Of a stretch of DNA of 64,000 bases, positions 37,784 to 46,370 are shown piece by piece. The stretch spans positions 1-64,000 of the forward strand of contig NZ_RRYT01000008.1 in NCBI RefSeq assembly GCF_006363815.1, in the 5' to 3' direction. Every line of letters begins with the position of its first letter. Position 1 is the first letter of the stretch. Made by a program: the position numbers and the translations under genes. Source of the DNA: Thermomonospora catenispora. Lineage in GTDB: Bacteria; Actinomycetota; Actinomycetes; Streptosporangiales; Streptosporangiaceae. The notes beneath the pieces were generated by a model. The model had not been told where the DNA came from. It saw nothing but the letters and a program-made list of their open reading frames with translations, and did not search any database.

Positions 37784-40594
37784 TCACGGGGCGGGGTTCA
37801 GCACGATCGTCCACATCAGGCCGTTGTTGGCGGCCACGTTCGCGGTCGCCGTCAGCCCGCCGTAGGACCCGACCGGGACGGACCCGCCGGAGTCGGCGAC
37901 GAGCGTGCTGATGCTGGCGGTCGTGCCGCTGCCGCTACCGGCCCGGCGGGTCACCGCCGAGGGGGCGGTCCACGAGGTGGTGGTGCCCTTGTCGGACCAG
38001 TAGGAGACCACCCAGCGGCCCGCGCCGGTCACGTTGACCGTGGGGGTGGTGCGGACGGTGCCCTGGGGGTCCATCCGCGAGACCGCCTGCGCGATCGGGT
38101 TGCCGCCGTCGACGTTGCGGTACACCAGCAGCCGCAGGTCGGTCTTGATGATGGCGCTCAGCGGGATGGTCACATCCGTGCCGGCGTCGGCGGCGGTGGC
38201 GGTGCGACGCCACACCCGGCTGTTCATCGCCGCGTTCCCGGCGGTGGCGACCTGGGTCCAGCCCGACGGCGGGGTCACCGTGGCGCTGGTGTTGTTGGCC
38301 GTCAGGATCAGCAGCATCTGGTCACCGGGCTGGACACTGGTCGGCACGGTCACCTTGGGCGCGTTGCTGTTGCCGTTGTAGCCCGCGGTGGCCCGGTAGC
38401 CGATGGAGCTGTCGAGGACCTGGACCTGCTTGCTGGTGGTGCCGATCGCCCCCTTGTTGTCGGTCACCGTGAGCTTGACGGTGTAGGTGCCCGCCTGCTT
38501 GTAGGTGTGGTCGGGCGAGACCCCGGTGCCGGTCGAGCCGTCGCCGAAGTCCCACGAGTAGGACTCGATCTTGCCGTCGGGGTCGGTGGAGGCGGCGGCG
38601 TCGAAGGAGCACTTGACGGCCTGGCAGGACGCGGTGAACGCGGCGTTCGGCGCGGAGTTGGGGGTCCCGTCGAACAGGAACAGGGCGCGGGCCCGCCAGT
38701 CCCCGGTGGCGACGGTGGTCGCGGTCCCGGCGACGGGCTTGCCGTTGGTGAACTGCACGCTGCGCAGCGCGCCGTTGTTGCTGCGGCTGGCGTAGTAGAG
38801 CTTGTTGCCGGCCTTGAACATGCCCTGCACGTCGGACCAGTTCACCCCGGTGATGGAGCCGGAGGCGGTGTAGGCCTCGGCGCCGACGATGTCGGACTCG
38901 GGCTCGAAGTACCGGTAGTACAGCTTCGAGTCGCCCGACTTGGTGTAGTAGATCCGGCCGTTGTCGAAGAACATGCCGGTGATGGACTTCACCTCAGAGT
39001 GCCAGGTGGTCATCCGGACCAGCTGGTCGGCGGTGTCCACCTTGCTCGCGGCGCCGTAGCTCTGGCCGTTGTAGGTCCGCTTGTACAGCTCGCCGTCCGA
39101 CATGCCGTAGTACAGCGTGCCGTCCAGCATGAACCCGCCGCGGACCGAGGACCAGTCGATCCCGCCGTTCGCCACGGAGGCGGGCGCTCCGGCGGTGGTG
39201 CCGTCGAAGGAGCGCTTGTCGACGTTGTCGTCGGGGTTGAAGGTCTGCACCCCGCCCGCCAGGTACACGTCGCCGGGCAGCGTGGGCGGCGTGGGCTGGC
39301 GGATCTGCTTGCCGCCGGCCAGCGGGAACTTGGCGATCTTCTGGTGCAGCTCGCCGGCCACCCGGTCGGTGTCGCTGCCGATCCACAGCCCGTCGCTGGT
39401 GGGCACGATGTCCTCGACGGCGTGCCCGCGGTCACGGCCCGGGTTCCAGCTGTAGGGCAGCCCGTTGATCGGGTTGACGGCGGCGATGCCCGGCCGGCTG
39501 ACCGCCCCCTGGCAGGCCTTGTCGCCGCAGAAGGGGTTGTTCAGCCAGCGGTTGTGTCCGCCGACGTAGATGACGTCGCCGGTCAGCGCCACGTTGGTGA
39601 GGGTGTCGCCGCCGGTGTAGTTGATCCAGGTCGGCTGGATGTCGGTGCCGGAGGCGTTGGTCTCCCAGCGGGTCAGCGTGTCGCACAGCTGGCCGGCGCG
39701 GTAGGCGCCGGTGGTGGCGACCACGAAGTACTCCCCGCTGGGGGCGAACTCCACGTCCCGCATGTAGGTCTCCACCGCGGTGGAGCAGGCCGCCTCGAAG
39801 CGCTTGGTGTAGTAGTTGGCGACGGTGGCCTTCTGCCCGGTCAGGTCGAGCACCGCGAACTGGTCGCGCAGCTGCCCGCCGACCCGGGTGAAGTTGCCGA
39901 TCATGACCAGCTTGCGCTCGTCAGGGGAGATGGCGAACTGCCACACCTTGGTGGTGCCGCCGTTGTGCAGACCGGAGACGTTCAGGTCGACGAAGTCGTC
40001 GCGGGCGCCGGTCTGCGGGTTCAGCGTGGCCAGGCCGGTCCGGGAGACGCCGCCGACGGTGGTGAAGGTGCCGCCGATGTAGAGCCGGCCGCCGGCCAGC
40101 TCCAGGTCGCGGACCTGACCGTCGAGCGCGGCGGGCGTGAACGAGGCCACCCGGTTGCCGTTGGTGACGTTGATCCGGGCGACGCCCTTGCTGCGCACGC
40201 CGCCGACGGTGCTGAAGTTGCCGCCGATGTAGACGGTGTCGCCGTCGGGCGCGACCAGGATGTCGCGCACCGGCTTGTCCACATCCGGCCGGAAGGCGGT
40301 GTCCAGCTTGCCGGTGGTCGCGTTGAAGGCCGCCAGGTAAGGGCGAGTGACGGCGGTGTTCGAACCGGCTTCCTTGATCTGCGTGAAGGTGCCGCCGATG
40401 ATGACTTTGTCGCCCACCTGGGCGATGGCGTACACGGTGCCGTCCACCACGTTGGGCGACCAGTCCACCGGATTCGGATTGACCAGTCGGTCCTGCGGCA
40501 GCCGCTCGGCCTGGGCGGGCGTCGACAGGCCGACCATCCCGGCCAATGTCAGCGCCCCGGCGAGCAGCAGGCTACGCGCTCGTCCAGCTATCAA
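37784..40594 (-). CDS. Large secreted beta-propeller/PKD surface protein
   Basis: A 936-residue secreted protein. A TTG start at 40594 is chosen because AGGAG lies five bases upstream and the first 29 residues then form a clean signal peptide ending A-Q-A; a GTG at 40681 would bury it. The first half has repeated VYIGGTFTTVGGV / IIGGTFTQI blades of the DUF5122-like propeller type, followed by a middle region of further blades (YYRYFEPES, WSDVQGMF). A PKD domain (WDFGDGSTGTG, TYTVKLTVTD) occupies about 640-725, and a C-terminal jelly-roll-like domain the last 190 residues. It probably binds cell-surface glycans. Confidence 0.85.
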   Translation of the reverse strand: MIAGRARSLLLAGALTLAGMVGLSTPAQAERLPQDRLVNPNPVDWSPNVVDGTVYAIAQVGDKVIIGGTFTQIKEAGSNTAVTRPYLAAFNATTGKLDTAFRPDVDKPVRDILVAPDGDTVYIGGNFSTVGGVRSKGVARINVTNGNRVASFTPAALDGQVRDLELAGGRLYIGGTFTTVGGVSRTGLATLNPQTGARDDFVDLNVSGLHNGGTTKVWQFAISPDERKLVMIGNFTRVGGQLRDQFAVLDLTGQKATVANYYTKRFEAACSTAVETYMRDVEFAPSGEYFVVATTGAYRAGQLCDTLTRWETNASGTDIQPTWINYTGGDTLTNVALTGDVIYVGGHNRWLNNPFCGDKACQGAVSRPGIAAVNPINGLPYSWNPGRDRGHAVEDIVPTSDGLWIGSDTDRVAGELHQKIAKFPLAGGKQIRQPTPPTLPGDVYLAGGVQTFNPDDNVDKRSFDGTTAGAPASVANGGIDWSSVRGGFMLDGTLYYGMSDGELYKRTYNGQSYGAASKVDTADQLVRMTTWHSEVKSITGMFFDNGRIYYTKSGDSKLYYRYFEPESDIVGAEAYTASGSITGVNWSDVQGMFKAGNKLYYASRSNNGALRSVQFTNGKPVAGTATTVATGDWRARALFLFDGTPNSAPNAAFTASCQAVKCSFDAAASTDPDGKIESYSWDFGDGSTGTGVSPDHTYKQAGTYTVKLTVTDNKGAIGTTSKQVQVLDSSIGYRATAGYNGNSNAPKVTVPTSVQPGDQMLLILTANNTSATVTPPSGWTQVATAGNAAMNSRVWRRTATAADAGTDVTIPLSAIIKTDLRLLVYRNVDGGNPIAQAVSRMDPQGTVRTTPTVNVTGAGRWVVSYWSDKGTTTSWTAPSAVTRRAGSGSGTTASISTLVADSGGSVPVGSYGGLTATANVAANNGLMWTIVLNPAP

Positions 40595-40935
40595 GGTCAC
40601 TCCTGAAAGACGCCCGATGAGGGCCGGCCAAGGCGCGTTTCGGTGCGGTCTTCCCCCTGTCGTCCGCGATCGCCGCGCCACCTAGCGGCGGCCAGACTAT
40701 CGTCTGACGGGGCGATCACCTACCCGTTCGTCCAGTTTCGTGACCATTGCCGAGGGAGTCGGTCAGAAGTCCATAACATTCGGCGCACGGTTGATTCACC
40801 GGGTAAACTCATCCGACCTTTCAGACGTCCCCTCTCATCGGCCGGGTGCGGGCGGAGCGGCGCGCCGCTCCTCCTCCGGCGCCGTGCGCACCCGCGTCCG
40901 TCACCCCCTGACGACGGAGGGACCCGATCCACACC
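40595..40935. other. Divergent intergenic region, 341 bp
   Basis: This holds the promoters of the minus-strand propeller gene and the plus-strand GH26 operon. An inverted repeat CAGAC-N4-GTCTG lies at 40693-40706. An AT-rich patch around 40755-40810 (CATAACATT, GGTAAACTCATC) is the most promoter-like part. The ATG of the GH26 gene is preceded by GGAGGG only at a distance of 15 bases. No gene is seen. Confidence 0.4.
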
Positions 40936-41922
40936 ATGGCAGCGCGTCGTCGCCTTCGCGTCGTATGGCTGCTCCTTCCGGTGCTGCTGGTGACGGCCGT
41001 GATCGTGGCCGTGGCCCGGAAGTCCGACGACCCCGACGACCTCCCGGCCGACGGCGGCCCCCGGCAGCCGGAGCACGGCGCCTGGTTCGGCGCGTACGTG
41101 GACCCCCTCGACGGCGACTTCAGCCAGCGGGGGCTGATCGAGGCGCTGGCCGACTACGAGCGCCGCATCGGCGGGCCGCTGGACCTGGTCCGCACCTACT
41201 ACCCGTGGGACAAGGAGTTCCCCCGCCGGATCGACCGGCAGGTCGTCGAGGACGGCCGGATCCTGATGATCGGCTGGGGCGGCACCCGGCTGACGAAGAT
41301 CCTCTCCGGCGGGCAGGACGAGCTGATCAGGGAGCGCGCCCGCGGCCTGGCCGGGCTGCGGCGCCCGGTGCTGCTGGCCTGGCGGGGCGAGATGGACCGG
41401 CCCAACCTGCGCGACCAGATCCGCGATCCGCAGGAGTACATCGCCGCCTGGCGGCGGATCCGGCGGCTGTTCGCCGAAGAGGGCGCCCGCAACGTCGGCT
41501 GGGTGTGGTGCCCCACCGCCGAGGGGTTCGCCGACGGCCGGGCGCAGCGCTACTACCCGGGCGACGACCAGGTGGACTGGCTGTGCGCGGACGGGTACGC
41601 CTTCCCCGAGCTGGTGCCGCCGGAGCGGATCTTCGACGCGTTCCTCGGCTGGGCGCGGGGACGCCCCGGCAAGCCCGTCGTCATCGGCGAGTACGGCGCC
41701 GAGTCCAACCAGGGGCGGCGGGCGGAGTGGCTGCGCTCCTTCGGCGCCTACGTCAAGCGGAATCCGCAGATCAAGGGCATCGCCTACTACGACCGTCACC
41801 ACCGGCACAGCGCGCAGACGATGATGTACTACTCACTGCGCGATGATCCGACCTCCATGGCGGCGTTCCGCGCGTTGGCCCACGACCCCTACTTCGATCC
41901 TCACAGGAGACGACGTGGCTGA
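40936..41922 (+). CDS. GH26-like glycoside hydrolase, membrane-anchored
   Basis: A 328-residue protein with an N-terminal signal-anchor helix (about 8-27) and an extracytoplasmic TIM-barrel of the GH26 (beta-mannanase-like) type. Both catalytic carboxylates are visible: the acid/base in W-R-G-E-M-D (Glu about 152) and the nucleophile in V-I-G-E-Y-G (Glu about 252), with WVWCP and DGYAFPE between as in the family. It may trim or release the polymer made by the locus. It overlaps the sulfotransferase start by eight bases, so the two are made together. Confidence 0.85.
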   Translation: MAARRRLRVVWLLLPVLLVTAVIVAVARKSDDPDDLPADGGPRQPEHGAWFGAYVDPLDGDFSQRGLIEALADYERRIGGPLDLVRTYYPWDKEFPRRIDRQVVEDGRILMIGWGGTRLTKILSGGQDELIRERARGLAGLRRPVLLAWRGEMDRPNLRDQIRDPQEYIAAWRRIRRLFAEEGARNVGWVWCPTAEGFADGRAQRYYPGDDQVDWLCADGYAFPELVPPERIFDAFLGWARGRPGKPVVIGEYGAESNQGRRAEWLRSFGAYVKRNPQIKGIAYYDRHHRHSAQTMMYYSLRDDPTSMAAFRALAHDPYFDPHRRRRG

Positions 41923-42784
41923 TTCCCTGCCGCTCACCCGGCCGCTCAAGAACGCCGCCCGGCGGGGCGTGCGGACCTTCGGCAGGCTCACCCACGAGGC
42001 GCGGATGACCCCGGACTTCCTCATCGTGGGCGCACAGCGCTGCGGCACCACGTCCCTGTTCCGCTATCTGCGGCGGCATCCGGCGATCCTGCGGGACCGG
42101 CTCGACAAGGGCGTGCACTACTTCGACATGCACTACGACCGGGGCATGGCCTGGTACCGGTCGCACTTCCCGCTGACGGCCACCGCCCGGATGGTGGAGC
42201 GGCGGCTGGGGGTGCGGCCGCAGACGTTCGAGGCCAGCCCGTTCTACATGTTCCACCCGCTGGGACCGGAGCGGATCGCCCGCGACCTGCCCGGGGTGAA
42301 GCTGATCGCGATGGTGCGCGACCCGGTGGAGCGGGCGTTCTCCGCGCACGCCCAGGAGGTGCGGCGCGGGTTCGAGACCGAGCCGTTCGAGCGGGCGCTG
42401 GAGCTGGAGGAGACCCGGCTGGCCGGCGAGATCGACAAGATGCTGGCCGACCCGGGCTATGTGAGCTTCAGCGTGCAGCACCACGCCTACCGCGCCCGGG
42501 GCCGCTATGTGGAGCAGCTGGAGCGCATGGAGCGCCTGGTCGGCCGCGAGCGCATCCACGTGATCGACAGCCACGAGCTGGCGACGAACCCCACCGCCGT
42601 CTACGACCGGCTGCTGGAGTTCCTGGGGTTGCCGAACCTGGGCTACCCGGAGTTCGAACAGCACAACGCCGCCCCGCGCCCCGCGCCCATGCCGGAGTCG
42701 GTGCGACGGGAGCTGACCGAGTACTTCGAGCCCTATGACGCCCGCCTGGCGGACTGGCTCGGCCGGGAGCCGTCCTGGCGATGA
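41915..42784 (+). CDS. PAPS-dependent sulfotransferase (carbohydrate type)
   Basis: A 289-residue cytoplasmic enzyme that transfers sulfate from PAPS to a hydroxyl or amine, probably on a sugar. The 5'-phosphosulfate loop is FLIVGAQRCGTTSLFRYL (residues about 35-52) and the 3'-phosphate site is MVRDPVERAFSAH (Arg about 135, Ser about 143), the heparan/carbohydrate sulfotransferase pattern. The GTG at 41915 has AGGAGA upstream and overlaps the GH26 stop. The stop overlaps the flippase start (ATGA). PAPS can be supplied by cysD, cysN and cysC in the same window. Confidence 0.9.
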   Translation: MADSLPLTRPLKNAARRGVRTFGRLTHEARMTPDFLIVGAQRCGTTSLFRYLRRHPAILRDRLDKGVHYFDMHYDRGMAWYRSHFPLTATARMVERRLGVRPQTFEASPFYMFHPLGPERIARDLPGVKLIAMVRDPVERAFSAHAQEVRRGFETEPFERALELEETRLAGEIDKMLADPGYVSFSVQHHAYRARGRYVEQLERMERLVGRERIHVIDSHELATNPTAVYDRLLEFLGLPNLGYPEFEQHNAAPRPAPMPESVRRELTEYFEPYDARLADWLGREPSWR

Positions 42785-44325
42785 CGGTCACCGGCACCCC
42801 CCAGCCCGCCCGGAGCCGCGCCGATCTGCGGTCGCTGGCGCGCGGCGGCACCCTCAACATGGTCGGCGCCGCCGTCACCGCGGCCGCCCAGTTCCTGGCG
42901 GTCGCGGTGGTCACCCGCGGGTTCTCCCCGCGCGAGGCGGGGATCTTCTTCGCCGCCACCACGGTGTTCCTAGTGGGGCTGGCGCTGTCCCGCCTGGGCA
43001 CCGACATCGGCCTCGTCTACCACATCGCCCGGGCCCGAGCGCTGGAGGCGACGGGCCGGGCCACGGCGTTCGTCCGCACCGCCGTCCCCCCGGTGCTGGC
43101 GGCGGCGACGCTGACCGGGGCGGCGCTGTGGGCGTTCGCGCCGCAGGTGGCGCGATGGTCGGTGGACGGGGACCCGGGCCACTTCGTCGGCTACCTGCGG
43201 GTGCTGGCGATCTTCCTGCCGATCGCGGCGATGTCGGACACGGCGCTGGCGGCCACGCGCGGTTTCCGCCAGATGCGCCCGACGGTGCTGGTGGAGAACA
43301 TCGGCCGGCAGACGCTCCAGCTCACCGCCCTGGTGGCGGTGTCCCTGGCGGGCAGCGGGGCGCTGCTGGGGCTGGCCTGGGCGGGACCGTACGCGTGCAC
43401 GGCGGTGGCGGCGTCGCTGTGGCTGCGGGCGATGGTGCGGCGGCACACCGCCGACGCGCCGCCGGCGCCCCGGGCGGGGGCCGCCCGGGAGTTCTGGGGC
43501 TACACCTGGCCGCGGGCGGTGGCGGCGCTCGCCCAGCTGATCCTGCTGAGGTTCGACATCGTGCTGGTCGCGGCGCTGCTGGGGCCGGTGGAGGCCGCCG
43601 TCTACACCGCCGCGACCCGCTACATCCTGGTCGGCCAGGTCGGCAACCAGGCCCTCGGGCAGGCGGTCGCCCCGCAGCTGTCGGAGGTGCTGGCGCGCGG
43701 GGACCGGCGGGCCGCCGCCGACCTCTACCAGACCGCCACCGCCTGGCTGGTGCTGATCACCTGGCCGCTGTACCTGATGCTGGCGTCGTTCGCGCCGTTC
43801 GTGCTGCGGCTGTTCGGGGACGGCTACCAAAACGGCGCGGACGTGGTGCTGGTGCTGTCGCTGACGATGCTGCTGGCCACCATCTGCGGGCAGGTCGACA
43901 CGGTGCTGATCATGGCCGGGAAGACCACCTGGAACCTGGTCAACATCGTCACCGCGATGGGCGTCAACATCCTCGCCGACCTGATCCTCATCCCCAGGAT
44001 CGGGATCATCGGCGCCGCGGCCGGATGGGCGATCGCGCTGGTGGTCAAGAACCTCGTGCCGCTCGCCCAGATCGCGGTCACGCTGGGGCTGCATCCGTTC
44101 GGCCGCGGCACCCTCACCGCCGCCGCGCTGGCCGCGCTGTCCTTCGGGGCGCTGCCGCTGGCGGTGCGGCTGACCGCCGGGGACGGCTTCGCGGCCGTGC
44201 TGGCGGCGGGCACGGCCGGCCTCGCCGTGTACGCGACGGGCTGCTGGCGGTGGCGCGAGACGCTGAAGCTGCGGGAGCTGCGCCGGGCCCGGCGGCGCGC
44301 ACATCGGCCAGAACCGGCATCCTGA
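42781..44325 (+). CDS. Wzx/MATE-type polysaccharide flippase
   Basis: A 514-residue membrane protein with about 12-14 helices, of the MOP/PST superfamily (RfbX/MviN relatives): first helix LARGGTLNMVGAAVTAAAQF, repeated R/K-containing helices, and GNQALGQAVAPQLSEVLARGD, typical of Wzx where the lipid-linked oligosaccharide passes. It would turn the undecaprenyl-linked repeat unit across the membrane. It overlaps the sulfotransferase (ATGA), implying that sulfation and export are linked. The basic C-terminal tail is cytoplasmic. Confidence 0.88.
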   Translation: MTVTGTPQPARSRADLRSLARGGTLNMVGAAVTAAAQFLAVAVVTRGFSPREAGIFFAATTVFLVGLALSRLGTDIGLVYHIARARALEATGRATAFVRTAVPPVLAAATLTGAALWAFAPQVARWSVDGDPGHFVGYLRVLAIFLPIAAMSDTALAATRGFRQMRPTVLVENIGRQTLQLTALVAVSLAGSGALLGLAWAGPYACTAVAASLWLRAMVRRHTADAPPAPRAGAAREFWGYTWPRAVAALAQLILLRFDIVLVAALLGPVEAAVYTAATRYILVGQVGNQALGQAVAPQLSEVLARGDRRAAADLYQTATAWLVLITWPLYLMLASFAPFVLRLFGDGYQNGADVVLVLSLTMLLATICGQVDTVLIMAGKTTWNLVNIVTAMGVNILADLILIPRIGIIGAAAGWAIALVVKNLVPLAQIAVTLGLHPFGRGTLTAAALAALSFGALPLAVRLTAGDGFAAVLAAGTAGLAVYATGCWRWRETLKLRELRRARRRAHRPEPAS

Positions 44326-44397
44326 CCATGTCCGGGCAGGTCACGAGATAGAGTCTGGTGTCCTCCCCCGCCTCCCCCCGCATGATGAGGAGCCTTT

Positions 44398-44859
44398 GTG
44401 CCTTCCGGTACGCATGTCCTTCTCGTGGGATCCACCGGCGGCCATCTCACCCAGCTGCTGGCGCTCAAGCCCTGGTGGGAACGGCATGAGCGGTCCTGGG
44501 TGACGTTCAAGTCCCGGCACGCCGAGTCGCTGCTGGCCGGTGAGCGGATCGCGTGGGCCTACCATCCGACGACCCGCAACATCCCCAACCTGATCCGCAA
44601 CACCTGGCTGGCCTGGCGGCTGCTGCGCCGCGACCGTCCCGACGTCATCGTCTCCACCGGGGCCGGCGTGGCGTTCCCGTTCTTCCTGCTGGGCCGGCTG
44701 TGGCGGATCCCCACGGTCTTCATCGAGGTCTACGACCGGATCGACTCCCCGACCCTGACCGGCCGGCTGGTCCGCCCGTTGGCCTCCCTGTTCCTGGTCC
44801 AGTGGGAGGAGCAGCGCCGTTTCTTCCCGAACGCCGTCGTCGTGGGGAGCCTCCTGTGA
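44398..44859 (+). CDS. PssD/Alg14-like glycosyltransferase partner subunit
   Basis: A 153-residue protein matching the PssD/Cps14F/Alg14 family: N-terminal VLLVGSTGGHLTQL, STGAGVAFPF near residue 85, and a C-terminal amphipathic segment. In these two-part glycosyltransferases this subunit docks the catalytic PssE/Alg13 partner to the membrane and the lipid acceptor. GTG start with GAGGAG upstream. It overlaps the next gene (GTGA), which begins with the PssE-like half, so both parts are made together. Confidence 0.9.
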   Translation: MPSGTHVLLVGSTGGHLTQLLALKPWWERHERSWVTFKSRHAESLLAGERIAWAYHPTTRNIPNLIRNTWLAWRLLRRDRPDVIVSTGAGVAFPFFLLGRLWRIPTVFIEVYDRIDSPTLTGRLVRPLASLFLVQWEEQRRFFPNAVVVGSLL

Positions 44860-46370
44860 GCGATCGTCCGCTGGTGCTGGTGACCGTCGGCACCGACTTC
44901 CACAAGTTCGACCGGCTGATCGGATGGGTGGACCGGTGGTTCCGCGACACCGGGGCCGACCGGGTGCGGTGCATCGTGCAGCACGGCGCGTCGGCGGCGC
45001 CCGAGCACGCCGAGGCGCGCGACATGCTCGATCACGAGGAGCTGCTGCGGCTGATGGGCGAGGCGGCGGTCGTCGTCACCCACGCCGGGGCGTCCACCAT
45101 CGGCGAGGCGCGGCGGCTGGGACGGCTGCCGGTGATCGTGGCCCGCGACCCCGGGCGCGGTGAGATCGTCGACGGCCACCAGATCGACTTCGCCCGCCGA
45201 GTCGCCGCCAAGGGCCTGGTCGAGCTGTGCGAGGACGAGGCGGCGCTGCGCGAGCGGCTGGACCGGGTGCTGACCGACCCCCAGGCGTTCCGCCTGGCCG
45301 AAGGGGACGACGCGGCGGCGCAGGCCGAGGCGGTGCGGCGGACCGGGGAGCTGATCGACACGCTGGTCGCCGCGCACCGGGGCGCGGCCGTCGCCTCGGC
45401 TGGCGACGGCGCGGCGACCGCCCGGGACGCCGAGGGCGACGGGGACGGCGAGGACGGCGACTGGCCCTCGGTGACGGTGGTGATCGCCACCCGGAACCGG
45501 CCCGAGCTGCTGCGCACCGCGCTCGACTCGGTGCTCGCCCAGGACTACCCGGGCGATGTGCGCTGCCTGGTGGTGTTCGACCAGAGCGACCCGGACAAGG
45601 AGCTGGAGTCCGGCGACGCCCACCGAGGTGTGCGGGTCATCGTCAACGAACGCGCCCCCGGGCTGGCGGGGGCCCGCAACACCGGGATCCTGGCCGCCGA
45701 CGGAGAGCTGATCGCGTTCTGCGACGACGACGATGTGTGGCTGCCGGGCAAGCTCCGCGCCCAGGTCGCGGTGCTGCGCGCCGATCCCGCCGCCGAGCTG
45801 GTGTGCTGCGGCATCCGGGTGGACTACGACGACACCGCGATCGACCGGACGCTGGACCGCACCGCGGTGACGTTCCCCGAGCTGCTGCGCTCCCGGGTGA
45901 CCGAGCTGCACCCCTCGACGTTCCTGATGCGCCGCCGGGCGCTGCTGGAGGGGATCGGGCTGGTCAGCGAGGAGGTGCCGGGCAGCTACGGGGAGGATTA
46001 CGAGTTCCTGCTGCGCGCCGCCCGCCGCACCCCCGTCCGCAACGTGCCCGAGGTCCACGTGCGGGTGCTGTGGCACAAGAGGTCCTACTTCGCGCAGCGG
46101 TGGCGGACCATCGCCGAGGCGCTGGACTGGCTGCTGGAGCGGTATCCGGAGTTCCGGTTCGTGCCGCGCGGCTACGGGCGGATCGCCGGGCAGATCGCGT
46201 TCGCCGAGGCCGCGTCCGGGCGGCGGCGGGCCGCGCTGCGCTGGGCGCGTCGCACGCTGCGCGCCAACTGGCGGGAGCCGCGCGCCTACCTGGCGCTGGC
46301 CGTCGCCGGACGGGCGCTGAACGCCGACAAGGTCGTGCAGCGGCTGCACCGGCGAGGCCGCGGCATCTAG
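44856..46370 (+). CDS. Fusion of PssE/Alg13-like transferase with family 2 glycosyltransferase
   Basis: A 504-residue fusion. Residues about 1-160 are PssE/Alg13-like (LVLVTVGTDFHKFDRL, VVVTHAGASTIGEA, RDPGRGEIVDGHQIDFA), the catalytic half that pairs with PssD upstream. An acidic Asp/Gly linker (about 190-203) leads to a GT-A family 2 glycosyltransferase (VTVVIATRNRPELL, the DDDD metal motif in FCDDDDVWLPGKL, EDYEFLLRAA). One protein thus adds two sugars in turn. It ends the plus-strand operon; its stop overlaps the stop of the converging gene by CTAG. Confidence 0.88.
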   Translation: MSDRPLVLVTVGTDFHKFDRLIGWVDRWFRDTGADRVRCIVQHGASAAPEHAEARDMLDHEELLRLMGEAAVVVTHAGASTIGEARRLGRLPVIVARDPGRGEIVDGHQIDFARRVAAKGLVELCEDEAALRERLDRVLTDPQAFRLAEGDDAAAQAEAVRRTGELIDTLVAAHRGAAVASAGDGAATARDAEGDGDGEDGDWPSVTVVIATRNRPELLRTALDSVLAQDYPGDVRCLVVFDQSDPDKELESGDAHRGVRVIVNERAPGLAGARNTGILAADGELIAFCDDDDVWLPGKLRAQVAVLRADPAAELVCCGIRVDYDDTAIDRTLDRTAVTFPELLRSRVTELHPSTFLMRRRALLEGIGLVSEEVPGSYGEDYEFLLRAARRTPVRNVPEVHVRVLWHKRSYFAQRWRTIAEALDWLLERYPEFRFVPRGYGRIAGQIAFAEAASGRRRAALRWARRTLRANWREPRAYLALAVAGRALNADKVVQRLHRRGRGI

